DNA from: JAEUMW01 sp039807745
GTDB taxonomy: Bacteria; Pseudomonadota; Gammaproteobacteria; Burkholderiales; JAEUMW01
DNA: 7,486 nucleotides
NCBI GenBank assembly: GCA_039807745.1
Contig: JBDHRV010000163.1
Location: 1-7,486, forward strand
Direction: 5' to 3'
Positions within the stretch are counted from its first letter, which is position 1. Every line of letters starts with the position of its first letter. Positions 1 through 5,376 of the stretch are shown here, piece by piece. A model generated the notes under the pieces. That model was not told the origin of the DNA. It was given only the letters and a program-made list of their open reading frames with translations, and did no database searches. Position numbers and translations under genes: made by a program.

Positions 1-42
1 GCAAAGCCTTCCTCTCGGGGCCATGCCGAGCGCGGCGATGGT

Positions 43-80
43 ACCGCGCGGCTGCCCGAGGCAACGCTGCCGCGCGCGGT
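43..80. other. GC-rich hairpin region just after the DUF445 gene
   Basis: An 8-bp inverted repeat (ACCGCGCG at 43-50 and CGCGCGGT at 73-80) encloses a second small perfect hairpin (TGCC-cga-GGCA at 53-63). It sits directly downstream of the minus-strand DUF445 stop codon and touches its last base. It could fold in the 3' end of that transcript. No T-tract follows on the minus strand, so it is not a classical intrinsic terminator, and in such GC-rich DNA a chance match is plausible. Confidence 0.25.
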
Positions 81-1345
81 CAGTCCGGAAAAAAGAGCAG
101 CGTGACGACGTAGATCGCCACCCCTGCCAGGCCACCGATGATAGTGCCGTTCAGGCGGATGTACTGCAGGTCGTTGCCAACCTCCTGCTCGATCTTGTCG
201 GTGAAGGTGCGCGCGTCCCAACGGCGCATGGTCTCGGCGATGAGAAGCCCCGCCTCGCGGCGTCGGGCGGTCACGGTGCGCACGATCGTAGTCTTCGCCC
301 AACCGTCCACCTTGGCGCGAAGTGCGGGATCCGCGAGCAGCGCGTCGCCGAAACCGACGATGACAGCGGCGACGCGCTCCTTCAGCTTCGAGCCCGGTCG
401 CGCCGCGTCGCGTCGGACCGCGTCCTTGATCTCGCCCCACAGCCCCGCGACGTAGCTACGCACCGCCGGGTGCCGCAGCAGTTCCGCCTTGAGCTGCTCG
501 CCGCGCGCGAGGTATTCGGGCGAGGTCGTGAGCTTTCGCACGAACTCGCGCACCGCCTCGTCGAAGCGCAGCCGCCACGGATGGCGAGGGTCCTCGCTCA
601 CCTCCTTCAGCTGCTGCTCCGCGGCCGACAGCAGCGTCTTCGCCATCACGGAGTCGAGGGCAAACTTGCGGAAGAGCCAGGCAGTGTTCTCGGTGATCTT
701 CTGGCGGATCATGCCGTCGTATTCGTCCAGCAGCCGCGACGCCGACTTCAGCAGCGCGTCCATGATCTCCTGGTGGCGGTCGTTCTGCGTGAGCATGCCC
801 AGCACTTCGCCCGCGAGCGGCGCCGCTTCAATCTCGCCGACGCGCGTGAGCAACTGCTCGGAGATGAAGCGTGAGACGTCCTCGTCCTCGACCGCGTCCA
901 GCAACTGCGGCAGAAGATCCGTCACGCGCCCCGCGATCGCGGTGCTGCGCCCTTCCTGCTTGAGCCACTCGGCGGCGTGGCGTGCGAGGTCGACCTCCGC
1001 GAGCTTCGCACTCAACAGCTCCGGTTCGAGAAAATTCTGCTCGACGAAGCGTCCGAGGCTCGCGCCGATGCGGTCCTTGTTGCGCGGAATGATGGCGGTG
1101 TGCGGGATCGGCAGCCCCAGCGGATGACGGAACATGGCCACCACCGCGAACCAGTCCGCCAGCGCACCCACCGCCGCCGCCTCGGCGAAGGCGCGCACCA
1201 TGCCGAGCCACGAATAGGTCGGCGCATAGAGGGTCGCCACCCCATACAGAAACAGCATCGCCACCAGCAGTCCGGTGGCGATATGGTGCAGACGGCGGCG
1301 CGGTCGCGGCCCGTTGGTCTCAGCGGCGTGGGTGGCGGACTCCAT
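80..1345 (-). CDS. DUF445 (YjiN-like) inner-membrane protein
   Basis: This 421-residue protein belongs to the DUF445 family (E. coli YjiN type), whose biochemical role is unknown. Seen in the sequence: a basic N-terminus (PRPRRR, about residues 13-18), a first membrane helix at about 21-41, then the family's signature block at about 52-100 (FAEAAAVGALADWFAVVAMF, followed by RHPLGLPIPHTAIIPRNKDRIG). A long soluble, helix-rich middle section follows, and a second membrane helix lies at the C-terminus (about 402-418), ending FFPD. This is the usual layout: membrane anchors at both ends of a large helical domain. Length is normal for the family. The ATG at 1343-1345 is the natural start because the basic stretch and first helix follow it, although no strong ribosome binding site precedes it. 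It lies 37 bp downstream of the PepSY-type gene on the same strand, so the two are probably co-transcribed and DUF445 may depend on that transcript. Confidence 0.93.
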   Translation of the reverse strand: MESATHAAETNGPRPRRRLHHIATGLLVAMLFLYGVATLYAPTYSWLGMVRAFAEAAAVGALADWFAVVAMFRHPLGLPIPHTAIIPRNKDRIGASLGRFVEQNFLEPELLSAKLAEVDLARHAAEWLKQEGRSTAIAGRVTDLLPQLLDAVEDEDVSRFISEQLLTRVGEIEAAPLAGEVLGMLTQNDRHQEIMDALLKSASRLLDEYDGMIRQKITENTAWLFRKFALDSVMAKTLLSAAEQQLKEVSEDPRHPWRLRFDEAVREFVRKLTTSPEYLARGEQLKAELLRHPAVRSYVAGLWGEIKDAVRRDAARPGSKLKERVAAVIVGFGDALLADPALRAKVDGWAKTTIVRTVTARRREAGLLIAETMRRWDARTFTDKIEQEVGNDLQYIRLNGTIIGGLAGVAIYVVTLLFFPD

Positions 1346-1382
1346 CCGCTTGGAATCGAAGGGCCGTCAGCGGCTCGCCATC

Positions 1383-1655
1383 CTAATCGTCGATCTCGGC
1401 CCTGATGATCTTGGCGGTCTCGAGGTCACACTTGAGCTCCCACCGCTTGCCGTCGTTGCCGGCGATGTCGATCTCGTAAATCTCCTTGCCCTTATGGGTC
1501 TCCAGTTCCACTTCCAGCACTTTACCCGGCTTCTGCGCCAGCGCGGCGTCCACGCAGCGGTGAAACGGCGTGGCATCGTCGCGGGCCGATGCCGGCCCAG
1601 CGCCGAGCGACAGCAAACCGATCAGGGGGAGCAGCAGAAACAATGGCCTTTTCAT
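1383..1655 (-). CDS. Small secreted PepSY-type protein
   Basis: A 90-residue exported protein. The N-terminus is a clear signal peptide: MKR, a leucine-rich core to about residue 18, then a PASA cleavage site near residue 24. The mature part of about 66 residues has the look of a single PepSY domain: a helix (FHRCVDAALA), then strands with the pattern LEVELE, YEIDIAGNDGKRWELKCD and a final DLETAKIIRAEIDD. PepSY domains are small periplasmic or extracytoplasmic modules, some of which inhibit peptidases; the role of stand-alone copies is mostly unknown. Two cysteines (34 and 76) in the mature part could form a disulfide in the periplasm, which is an inference. The start is well fixed by AAGGAG seven bases upstream. 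The DUF445 gene follows at 37 bp. Homology to PepSY is recognised by eye from pattern, so the domain call is less certain than the gene itself. Confidence 0.86.
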   Translation of the reverse strand: MKRPLFLLLPLIGLLSLGAGPASARDDATPFHRCVDAALAQKPGKVLEVELETHKGKEIYEIDIAGNDGKRWELKCDLETAKIIRAEIDD

Positions 1656-1662
1656 ACGGTTT

Positions 1663-1668
1663 CTCCTT
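1663..1668 (-). promoter_or_regulatory. Ribosome binding site of the PepSY-type gene
   Basis: On the minus strand this reads AAGGAG, with seven bases to the ATG at 1655. It is a strong Shine-Dalgarno match and confirms the start. No convincing promoter hexamers stood out in the 123-bp gap (1656-1778) between this gene and the end of the DHH gene. Confidence 0.75.
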
Positions 1669-1778
1669 GGTTACCGAAAGCGCCGCAGCGCGGTATGAAA
1701 GACTGGCATAACGCTACGGTCACCCATGCGACCACGCGGTGGTTCAGGTGGTTCACTCCTTCTCAGCGCGCGTGGCGC

Positions 1779-2729
1779 TCAGAAGGCACGGTGGAACTCC
1801 GCGACGAAGCGGTCCAGGTCGGATTCGGCGAGCAGATTGATGCCGGCCGCGGCAGCGCGTCCGCCACCAGTCGGGAAGCGTCGGCACAGTGCATCCGCGC
1901 CGGTGGGACGCGCGCGCGGGGCGCGTACGCTCACCGTGTAACCGCCCTGTCGCGGCACCAGCACCGCGTGCGCCCGATCGCGATGGGCGCGTGCGAGATC
2001 GTTGGCGACGGTGCCGGACAGACGCCTGCTCCACGCCTCGTCAGGCAGCACGTACACCGCGCCCCCCGCACTCTGGGCGAACGGCCGCAGCGCCGCCGCT
2101 CGCGCGAGATCGTCGGCCTGGCTCTGCCGCAGCGTCCCGAACGCCGACTCCTCCGCGATGAACGTGAACGGATCCCGATGGCGGCTCACGAGGCGATAGA
2201 GGGTGGCGGGCGGAAAGACGAGGTCATCGATCTGCTCGCCATAGCCGTTATAGTTGAGCAGGCGGCCGAACTCGGCGAGTCGCTCGAGCCGCTCCGGCGG
2301 GAGCTGAAGCGGTGCGGCCGCGATGCGCGCCGTCTCGTCGAGATTGTCGCCGAAGGCCGCGACCACCGCCCAGGGTCGCAGTCGACCACCCACGTGGCGA
2401 TCGACCAGCAGACTGGTGCAAACGTCGGGACTGGTGTCGATGACCGCGTGCAGACCAGGGTGCGACGGTATGTCTCCCGGATAGTGATGGTCGAAGTACT
2501 GGCAGCGCGCGCCGCGCGCGAGCAGCTTGAGCAGCGCTTCGGCGTTTTCCTGCATCGACACGTCGAGCACCGTGAGCTCGTCGCCGGACTGCGCGTCCAC
2601 TTTCTCGACCAGCCGCAGGTCGCGCTTGACGCCGGTGACGAGTACCGTCTCGCGCGGCTCCACCAGGCGCAGTTGATGCAGTGCGCAGACACCGTCCGCG
2701 TCACCGTTGAAGATATCGTAATATGTCAT
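1779..2729 (-). CDS. DHH family phosphoesterase
   Basis: A 316-residue cytoplasmic protein of the DHH superfamily, metal-dependent phosphoesterases that include RecJ exonuclease, nanoRNases and cyclic-dinucleotide hydrolases. Seen in order: FNGDADG at residues 7-13 (the metal-binding DxD motif), VTGVKRDL at 31-38, an aspartate in LDVSM at 55-59, the DHH triplet at 80-82 (in YFDHHYPG), IDTSPDVCTS from 97, and AAFGDN at 124-129. The C-terminal half ends with TGGGRAAAAGI, the position where DHHA1 domains usually carry a GGGH-like substrate-binding loop; here an arginine takes the histidine place. The substrate cannot be read from sequence. The start is chosen at the ATG just before YYDIFNGDADG, since close relatives begin this way. 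In-frame ATGs at 2753 and 2798 would add 8 or 23 residues with no domain content. None has a clear ribosome binding site. The start overlaps that of the divergent VanZ gene. Confidence 0.9.
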   Translation of the reverse strand: MTYYDIFNGDADGVCALHQLRLVEPRETVLVTGVKRDLRLVEKVDAQSGDELTVLDVSMQENAEALLKLLARGARCQYFDHHYPGDIPSHPGLHAVIDTSPDVCTSLLVDRHVGGRLRPWAVVAAFGDNLDETARIAAAPLQLPPERLERLAEFGRLLNYNGYGEQIDDLVFPPATLYRLVSRHRDPFTFIAEESAFGTLRQSQADDLARAAALRPFAQSAGGAVYVLPDEAWSRRLSGTVANDLARAHRDRAHAVLVPRQGGYTVSVRAPRARPTGADALCRRFPTGGGRAAAAGINLLAESDLDRFVAEFHRAF

Positions 2730-2755
2730 GCGTAATGATCGATCGACGGGCATGA
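2726..2755. promoter_or_regulatory. Dyad-symmetric element over the divergent DHH/VanZ starts
   Basis: Outer arms TCATGC (2726-2731) and GCATGA (2750-2755) are exact reverse complements. The middle holds a perfect palindrome, GATCGATC (2737-2744), on the same centre (between 2740 and 2741). The two five-base linkers (2732-2736 and 2745-2749) do not match, giving 10 paired positions of 15. Each outer CATG supplies an in-frame ATG for both divergent genes (2729 and 2753 for DHH, 2728 and 2752 for VanZ). It could be a repressor site controlling both genes or a by-product of the overlapping starts. The symmetry is directly seen; the function is inference. Confidence 0.35.
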
Positions 2756-3849
2756 TCCACGCACCATCGGGCGAGCTGCAGGCGAGCGGCGCGCGCATTG
2801 CGTGGTTCCTCGCCGTAGCTTATCTGTTGCTCATCCTCTATGCCAGTCTGACGCCCTTCACCGGGTGGCGGGCACCGACGCACCCGACCGCGTTTCTCAC
2901 CGCGCCCTGGCCCAAGTACTGGACCTGGTTCGATCTCGCCATCAACACCGTCGCCTACGCGCCGCTCGGTCTCCTGCTGACGCTCGCCCTCATGAACTAC
3001 CTGCCGCGCGATGCCGCGCTGCTCGGCGCCGCCCTGGCGGGCGGGCTGGTGAGCTTGGCTCTCGAGTTCGCGCAGGGGTTCCTGCCCGGTCGCATCAGCT
3101 CCAACCTCGACTCGGCGATGAATCTTGTCGGCGCGCTCGTGGGGGCGCTGATCGCGGTGCGCACCGGCAGTCTCGATTTCGTGTGGCGCCGCTTTGCGTG
3201 GGTGCGCGGGCAGTTTCGTCCGGGCGTCCATGCCGATATCGGGCTCGCCCTGCTCGCACTCTGGTTCGCCTCGCAGCTCAATCCGTCGCTCCCGCTCCTT
3301 GGCAACGTCGCCACGGACGCGACCTCGGGCAGCGCACTGGACCCCGGTTACGTGCACGCATCCTTCAGCTTTCTCGAGATGAGCGCGGTGGTGTTCATCC
3401 TGCTCGCGGTCGGACTCGTGCTCACCTTCCTCGTGCGCAAGCCGTGGCAGGCGCTGATCGCAACGGCGTTGCTCGCGCTCGCCGCGGGCCTCGTCAAGCT
3501 CGTGGCCGGCCTGCTCCTGCTCAAGCCCGAGGCGCGCTTCGAGTGGCTCTCGCGGGAAGTGTGGATCGGCGCCGGCTGTGGTCTCGCACTGCTCGTGCTG
3601 TTCCTCCTGACGTCGGAGCGCTGGCGTCGCATCGGATGCGCATTGTCGCTCGTGATGGTGATCGTTCTGACCCAGATCTTCGCCCGTGACGCGAGCCACC
3701 CCGACGTCCTGAGACTCTTCAACTGGCACTACGGCCAGCTCCTCAATTTTACGGGACTCGCCCGCACCGTCGCACAGGCGTGGCCCTTTCTCGCGCTGGT
3801 CTGGCTGTACCTCGGGCGCGGCCGCCCGCGCGCTGGTAAATCACCGTAG
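2728..3849 (+). CDS. VanZ-family multi-pass membrane protein with C-terminal extension
   Basis: A 373-residue integral membrane protein with about ten predicted hydrophobic helices. The first 150 residues match the VanZ family: a helix at about 23-42 ending in the conserved ASLTPF, a segment DLAINTVAYAPLGLLL (69-84), then LEFAQGFLPGR at 112-122 followed by SSNLDSAMNLVGALVGALI, with the conserved E, Q, R, D and N positions. Residues 170-365 hold roughly six further helices not part of the core domain. VanZ of enterococci gives low-level teicoplanin resistance, but most family members, including proteobacterial ones, have unknown function. The start is uncertain: ATG 2728 overlaps the DHH start, and ATG 2752 (eight residues shorter, weak GACGGG just before it) is an alternative. 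A TAATAT at 2719-2724 could act as a -10. It runs divergently from the DHH gene and ends 5 bp before the convergent small exported protein. Confidence 0.9.
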   Translation: MRNDRSTGMIHAPSGELQASGARIAWFLAVAYLLLILYASLTPFTGWRAPTHPTAFLTAPWPKYWTWFDLAINTVAYAPLGLLLTLALMNYLPRDAALLGAALAGGLVSLALEFAQGFLPGRISSNLDSAMNLVGALVGALIAVRTGSLDFVWRRFAWVRGQFRPGVHADIGLALLALWFASQLNPSLPLLGNVATDATSGSALDPGYVHASFSFLEMSAVVFILLAVGLVLTFLVRKPWQALIATALLALAAGLVKLVAGLLLLKPEARFEWLSREVWIGAGCGLALLVLFLLTSERWRRIGCALSLVMVIVLTQIFARDASHPDVLRLFNWHYGQLLNFTGLARTVAQAWPFLALVWLYLGRGRPRAGKSP

Positions 3850-3854
3850 CAATA

Positions 3855-4322
3855 TCACTTCGCGAGCGGAACCTTCTTGAAGCGGTCGACGCGGATCACC
3901 GCTTCGCGCAGCCCCTCGATCTGGTAGAGCCGCAGCACCTTCGTGGCAGGAATCACTGCGCCGAACTGCGCGATGTATTCTTGGCGCAGTTCGTCCAGGT
4001 CATGTCGCGCGTTCATCCATTCGTTGATGAGCTGGCCGGCCTTCTCATCGCAGAGCTGCTCGCAACTGAGTTTGTAGTCGGTCAGCACGCCATCGACACG
4101 ATCTTCGATCTTCGCGCGCTGCGCGTCGTAGCGATCGTAGACCGGCCAGAATGCCTTGGCCTGGGCATCGGTCAGCTTGAGGTTCTGCGCCAACAGCGTC
4201 TTGGCGTCAGTGGTCTGGACCGCGCGCATGATCGCCGCGTTCTCTTCGAGGTTGTTCTGCGCCTGTGCCGGGAACAGCGCCAGGACCAGCGCGGCGAAGA
4301 ACAGGGTGCGCAACAATGTCAT
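3855..4322 (-). CDS. Small exported Spy/CpxP-like helical protein
   Basis: A 155-residue protein with a clear signal peptide: MTLLRT, a hydrophobic core, and a cleavage site after AQA near residue 22. The mature part is almost wholly helical and charged. It contains the pattern LKLTDAQAKAFWPVYDRYDAQRAK (48-71, described by its key LT-D-Q-A-FWPVY residues) and, near the end, FGAVIPATKVLRLYQIEGLREA, whose LYQIE core is typical of small periplasmic proteins distantly like the chaperone-type Spy/CpxP group. Many relatives are annotated only as hypothetical or, misleadingly, as transcriptional regulators. A Cys-x3-Cys pair (87 and 91) in the mature part is notable for a periplasmic protein. The start is fixed by the signal peptide and by GGAG seven bases upstream (4330-4333); an upstream extension to 4499 would cross the promoter region and is rejected. 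It has its own TATAAT in the divergent region shared with the ferredoxin operon. Confidence 0.87.
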   Translation of the reverse strand: MTLLRTLFFAALVLALFPAQAQNNLEENAAIMRAVQTTDAKTLLAQNLKLTDAQAKAFWPVYDRYDAQRAKIEDRVDGVLTDYKLSCEQLCDEKAGQLINEWMNARHDLDELRQEYIAQFGAVIPATKVLRLYQIEGLREAVIRVDRFKKVPLAK

Positions 4323-4329
4323 CGGGTAT

Positions 4330-4333
4330 CTCC
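4330..4333 (-). promoter_or_regulatory. Ribosome binding site deciding the start of the Spy-like gene
   Basis: On the minus strand TGGAGA precedes the ATG at 4322, with seven bases between GGAG and the start codon. Together with the signal peptide it settles the start against longer in-frame options upstream. Confidence 0.75.
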
Positions 4334-4353
4334 AGTTGTCGGGGCGGGCGCCA

Positions 4354-4359
4354 ATTATA
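4354..4359 (-). promoter_or_regulatory. -10 promoter element (TATAAT) for the Spy-like gene
   Basis: Read on the minus strand this is a perfect TATAAT followed by TGGCG. Transcription would start near 4347, leaving a leader of about 24 bases that contains the GGAG site. The region 17 bp upstream (about 4377-4382) is GC-rich and does not look like TTGACA, so the promoter may need an activator or rely on its -10. Confidence 0.55.
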
Positions 4360-4397
4360 TGCGTGAATCGGATGCCCCCCGCGCTGCCTCGGTACCG

Positions 4398-4409
4398 GCC
4401 CGCGCGGGC
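4398..4409. promoter_or_regulatory. 12-bp perfect palindrome next to the ferredoxin -10 box
   Basis: GCCCGCGCGGGC is a perfect palindrome abutting the TATAAT at 4410 and filling much of the spacer between the -10 and the expected -35 position. A protein bound here would block or change promoter use. As the DNA is GC-rich, chance is a real alternative. Confidence 0.25.
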
Positions 4410-4415
4410 TATAAT
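4410..4415 (+). promoter_or_regulatory. -10 promoter element (TATAAT) of the ferredoxin operon
   Basis: A perfect TATAAT in an otherwise GC-rich stretch. Transcription would begin near 4421-4423, giving a leader of about 17 bases that ends in the strong GGAGGT ribosome binding site. The expected -35 position (about 4387-4392, CCTCGG) is a poor match, and there is no TG extension before the -10. Confidence 0.6.
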
Positions 4416-4429
4416 TGGCGGCCCGATGC

Positions 4430-4435
4430 GGAGGT
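4430..4435 (+). promoter_or_regulatory. Ribosome binding site of the ferredoxin gene
   Basis: GGAGGT lies three bases before the TTG at 4439. It is a very strong Shine-Dalgarno sequence at a slightly short distance from a weak start codon, and it supports TTG 4439 over the in-frame TTG at 4415, which overlaps the promoter. Confidence 0.65.
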
Positions 4436-4438
4436 CCA

Positions 4439-4747
4439 TTGAGCTATTATCGCTACCACGTCTTCTTCTGCTGCAATCAGCGCGCGGCGGGCGAGGCATG
4501 CTGCAACAATCACGGCGCAGTCGACACGCGCGCCTACGCCAAGGACCGCGTGAAGGCGCTCGGCCTCGCGGGGCCAGGCAAGACGCGGATCAACCAGGCG
4601 GGCTGCCTCGACCGCTGCGCCGAGGGCCCGGTCATCGTGATCTATCCGGACGAGGTCTGGTACACCTACGTCGACCGCAGCGACGTGGACGAGATCATCG
4701 AGGAGCACCTTCAGCACGGACGTATCGTGGAGCGGCTGCGAATTTGA
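4439..4747 (+). CDS. (2Fe-2S) ferredoxin, thioredoxin-like fold
   Basis: A 102-residue cytoplasmic protein of the thioredoxin-like (2Fe-2S) ferredoxin family, related to the Shethna-type ferredoxins and the NuoE fold. These carry electrons through a cluster held by four cysteines. Seen: HVFFCCNQRAAGEACC (7-22) with cysteines at 11, 12, 21 and 22, and the second ligand pair in NQAGCLDRC (Cys56-x3-Cys60). The C-terminal strand and helix region (VIVIYPDEVWYTYVDRSDVD) is typical of the family. The start is TTG at 4439, giving MSYYRYHVFFC, which matches how relatives begin and follows a GGAGGT site. No ATG is available in frame. The doubled cysteines at both N-terminal positions leave it open which ones bind the cluster. 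It is the first gene of a tight operon; its stop codon overlaps the start of the hydrolase, so the two proteins may be made together. Electron donor and acceptor are unknown. Confidence 0.93.
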   Translation: MSYYRYHVFFCCNQRAAGEACCNNHGAVDTRAYAKDRVKALGLAGPGKTRINQAGCLDRCAEGPVIVIYPDEVWYTYVDRSDVDEIIEEHLQHGRIVERLRI

Positions 4748-5376
4748 GACCACCGCACCCGGAACGAACCTTCATCGACGGCCCGGCCGGGCGCCTCGAG
4801 CTGCTCGTAAACGAGCCGGCGTGCGCGCGCCGCGGCATCGCGCTTATCGCCCATCCCCATCCCCTCTACGGCGGGACGATGGAGAACAAGGTCGTGAACA
4901 CGCTCGCGCGCACGTTCACGCAAATGGGCAACGTGTCCGTGCGCTGCAACTTCCGCGGCGTGGGACAGAGCGAGGGACTTTACGACGAGGGCCGCGGCGA
5001 GACCGAGGACATGCTCGCGGTGGCGAATTACGCGCGAGGGCGGGCCGGTGATCTGCCGATCCTGCTGTCCGGATTCTCGTTCGGCGGCTTCGTGCAAAGC
5101 CGCGTCGCCCAGTATCTGAATCCGCAGCGCATGGTGCTGGTGGCACCCGCCGTGGGCCGCTTCGAGGTGGAGAAGGTACCGAAGAACACGCTGGTCATTC
5201 ATGGCGAGCACGACGACGTGGTGTCCCTCACCGAGATCCTGGCGTGGGCGCGCCCGCAGGAGCTGCCGGTGCTCGTGCTGCCCGGAGCCGGTCATTTCTT
5301 CCACGGTCAGTTGCACTGCCTGCACGACATGGTGATCGCCGCGGCACGCGGCTGGGCCGACCCGAGCAGTCATTAG
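4744..5376 (+). CDS. Alpha/beta hydrolase (COG2945-like)
   Basis: A 210-residue single-domain alpha/beta hydrolase without a signal peptide, so cytoplasmic. Seen: the oxyanion-side motif AHPHPLYGGTMENKVV (36-51), CNFRGVGQSEG (68-78), the nucleophile elbow GFSFGG with Ser112 at 110-115, an acidic residue in GEHDDVV (Asp157 or Asp158), and the catalytic His184 in PGAGHFFHG. The full Ser-Asp-His triad suggests an active esterase-type enzyme; the substrate is unknown. Length and motifs match the short hydrolases of COG2945, recognised from pattern. The start is TTG at 4744, which overlaps the ferredoxin TGA (TTGA), with GGAG eleven bases upstream. This predicts translational coupling to the ferredoxin. 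The ABC ATPase gene begins at the base after its stop codon. A longer upstream extension in this frame exists but lies inside the ferredoxin gene and promoter and is rejected. Confidence 0.92.
   Translation: MRPPHPERTFIDGPAGRLELLVNEPACARRGIALIAHPHPLYGGTMENKVVNTLARTFTQMGNVSVRCNFRGVGQSEGLYDEGRGETEDMLAVANYARGRAGDLPILLSGFSFGGFVQSRVAQYLNPQRMVLVAPAVGRFEVEKVPKNTLVIHGEHDDVVSLTEILAWARPQELPVLVLPGAGHFFHGQLHCLHDMVIAAARGWADPSSH

Larger units (their letters stand above)
4349..4420. repeat. 11-bp inverted repeat framing the divergent promoters
   Basis: CGCCAATTATA at 4349-4359 and TATAATTGGCG at 4410-4420 are exact reverse complements separated by 50 bp. Each arm contains the -10 box of the promoter that fires outward from it, plus the bases leading to the expected transcription start. 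The match beyond the hexamer (TGGCG) could reflect a preferred initiation sequence or a shared regulator site. Confidence 0.6.

Noticed and set aside
1746..1778. Short inverted repeat (AGCGC...GCGCT) downstream of the DHH stop as a terminator.
   Set aside because: The stem is only five pairs with no following T-tract on the minus strand.
1275..2735. A 486-residue plus-strand open frame across the PepSY-type and DHH genes.
   Set aside because: It spans a gene boundary and a non-coding gap on the other strand and has no domain signal.
2701..3729. A 342-residue minus-strand open frame opposite the VanZ gene.
   Set aside because: The product is low-complexity Glu, Arg and Gln-rich, while the plus strand encodes clear membrane helices and VanZ motifs.
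2728..3849. Reading the VanZ-family gene as an antibiotic (teicoplanin) resistance gene.
   Set aside because: There are no vanA-type neighbours, and family membership alone does not imply glycopeptide resistance in a Gram-negative organism.
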